Source: Synaphobranchus kaupii
Lineage: Eukaryota; Chordata; Actinopteri; Anguilliformes; Synaphobranchidae
Length of the DNA stretch: 64,000 nucleotides
Direction of reading: 5' to 3'
Assembly: GCA_029718625.1 (NCBI GenBank)
Contig: CM056377.1
Span: 110,594,407-110,658,406 of the forward strand
Shown here: positions 63,323 through 64,000 of the stretch, piece by piece
How the letters are laid out: the number at the start of each line of letters is the position of its first letter
How positions within the stretch are numbered: position 1 is the first letter of the stretch
The notes under the pieces: generated by a model
What the model was told of the DNA's origin: nothing
What the model saw: only the letters and a program-made list of their open reading frames with translations
The model's database searches: none
Made by a program: the position numbers and the translations under genes

Positions 63323-64000
63323 CAGTGCCCTCCACAATTATTGGCACCCCTGGTAAAGATTAGTAAAAAGGGTTATAAAAAATTCACCATTTGGTGAATT
63401 TGCTTAATCTCACACTGAAAAAATGAGAAAAATACAACCTTTAATTGAAGTAAATTTATTATGAGAAAAAAAACTCCCTCATCAAGAATTATAATTTTTT
63501 AACAAAACCACGTGTGCCACAACTATTGGCATCCCTGCATTTAATACATTGTACAACTTTGTTCCAGTCAAAGTTCCAATCGCGTTTAGCAAACTCCAGG
63601 CGCTTACGTTTGTGGTGAAATGACAGAAAAGGCTTTTTTCTGGCATGCCTTCCAAATAATTTGTTGGCATGGAGGTGACGTCTAATGGTAGTTTTGGAGA
63701 CTTGATGACCCCAAGATGCTATGTTCCTCTGTAATTTTCCAACAGTGATCCTTGGGGATTTTTTGCCTCTCTTACCATCCTCCTCACTGTGCGGTGGGGG
63801 CAAAATAAACTTGGGTCCTCTTCCAGGCAAGTTTGTAACAGTTCCAGTTGCTTTGAACTTTAGTATTGCCCTAACAGTAGATATGGGCATTATCAGGTGA
63901 GTAGCTATTTTTTTTTATAGCCTTACTTATGAAGCTCAACACACTTTTCCCTCATTTGATTTGTGTGTTCTCTTATCTTCCCCATGTTGATGTACGAATA
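63323..64000 (-). mobile_element. Tc1/mariner element, internally deleted, cut by window edge
   Basis: The terminus CAGTGCCCTCCACAATTATT is preceded by TA and followed by GGCACCCCTGGTAAAGATTA, the same end family as at 58065. A broken transposase gene lies inside on the minus strand (63489-63985). The other terminus is beyond 64000. Confidence 0.88.
63489..63985 (-). pseudogene. Tc1-type transposase, N-terminal part, disrupted
   Basis: An ATG at 63985 opens MGKIREHTNQM, the usual Tc1 start. A TAA stop appears after about 20 codons and an A9 run shifts the frame just after it. The 133-codon frame from 63890 then holds the paired-type HTH region (ISTVRAILKFKATGTVTNLP), a GRGP AT-hook-like join and the second HTH (VSKTTIRRHLHANKLFGR, then ARKKPFLS). 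After LEFAKRDWNFDWNK it jumps to non-catalytic 3' sequence, so the whole DDE catalytic domain is deleted. It cannot make active transposase. Confidence 0.88.

Overview
The window looks like nuclear DNA of a ray-finned (teleost) fish. It has a spliced vertebrate gene with long introns, fish-type Tc1/mariner elements (one with Sleeping Beauty-class ends), hAT, Penelope-like, LINE and MITE relics, and many di- and polynucleotide microsatellites. I found no operons, bacterial genes, CRISPR arrays, tRNAs or rRNAs. Most of the DNA is AT-rich and non-coding.

The one gene I can support is a receptor activity-modifying protein, best matched to RAMP3, on the minus strand. The last exon (49995-50250) encodes the second half of the ectodomain, the single membrane segment and the short tail. 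Exon 59749-59908 encodes the first half of the ectodomain. A 30-nt microexon at 60502-60531 joins it in phase. The exon with the start codon and full signal peptide could not be placed. It lies either in a CpG-richer stretch near 61.4-61.8 kb or beyond the right edge. The intron between the two main exons is about 9.5 kb and carries a LINE fragment, a MITE and a 12-copy 51-bp minisatellite flanked by a 107-bp direct duplication.

Left to right: 0.2-0.85 kb, a dispersed repeat with a GGACAA array. 4.5-6.6 kb, a nested pile of (TG)n, a Sleeping Beauty-class non-autonomous element, (TA)n, a perfect 246-bp palindrome and a hAT element with an (AT)4 target duplication. 7.3 kb, a CTCF-type motif. 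8.4-9.1, 12.6-13.3, 22.6-24.5 and 24.8-26.2 kb, further repeats of the same general style, several with internal minisatellites. 10.1-11.0 kb, a LINE reverse-transcriptase relic. 16.6-17.1 kb, a Tc1 relic ending in a palindromic array. 18.6-19.1 kb, a head-to-head inverted repeat resembling Penelope-like pLTRs with a hammerhead-ribozyme-like core. 35.75-36.5 kb, another Tc1 relic. 41.9-43.2 kb, a long-TIR DNA transposon. 43.2-48.6 kb, no recognised gene. 50-60.5 kb, RAMP3. 63.3 kb to the edge, an internally deleted Tc1 element.

I did not find a new multi-gene system. The observations most worth following are the hammerhead-like motif in the Penelope-like inverted repeat, the mosaic Sleeping Beauty-class element, the perfect palindrome on a hAT end, the RAMP3 microexon and altered C-terminus, and the dimeric higher-order structure of the intronic minisatellite.
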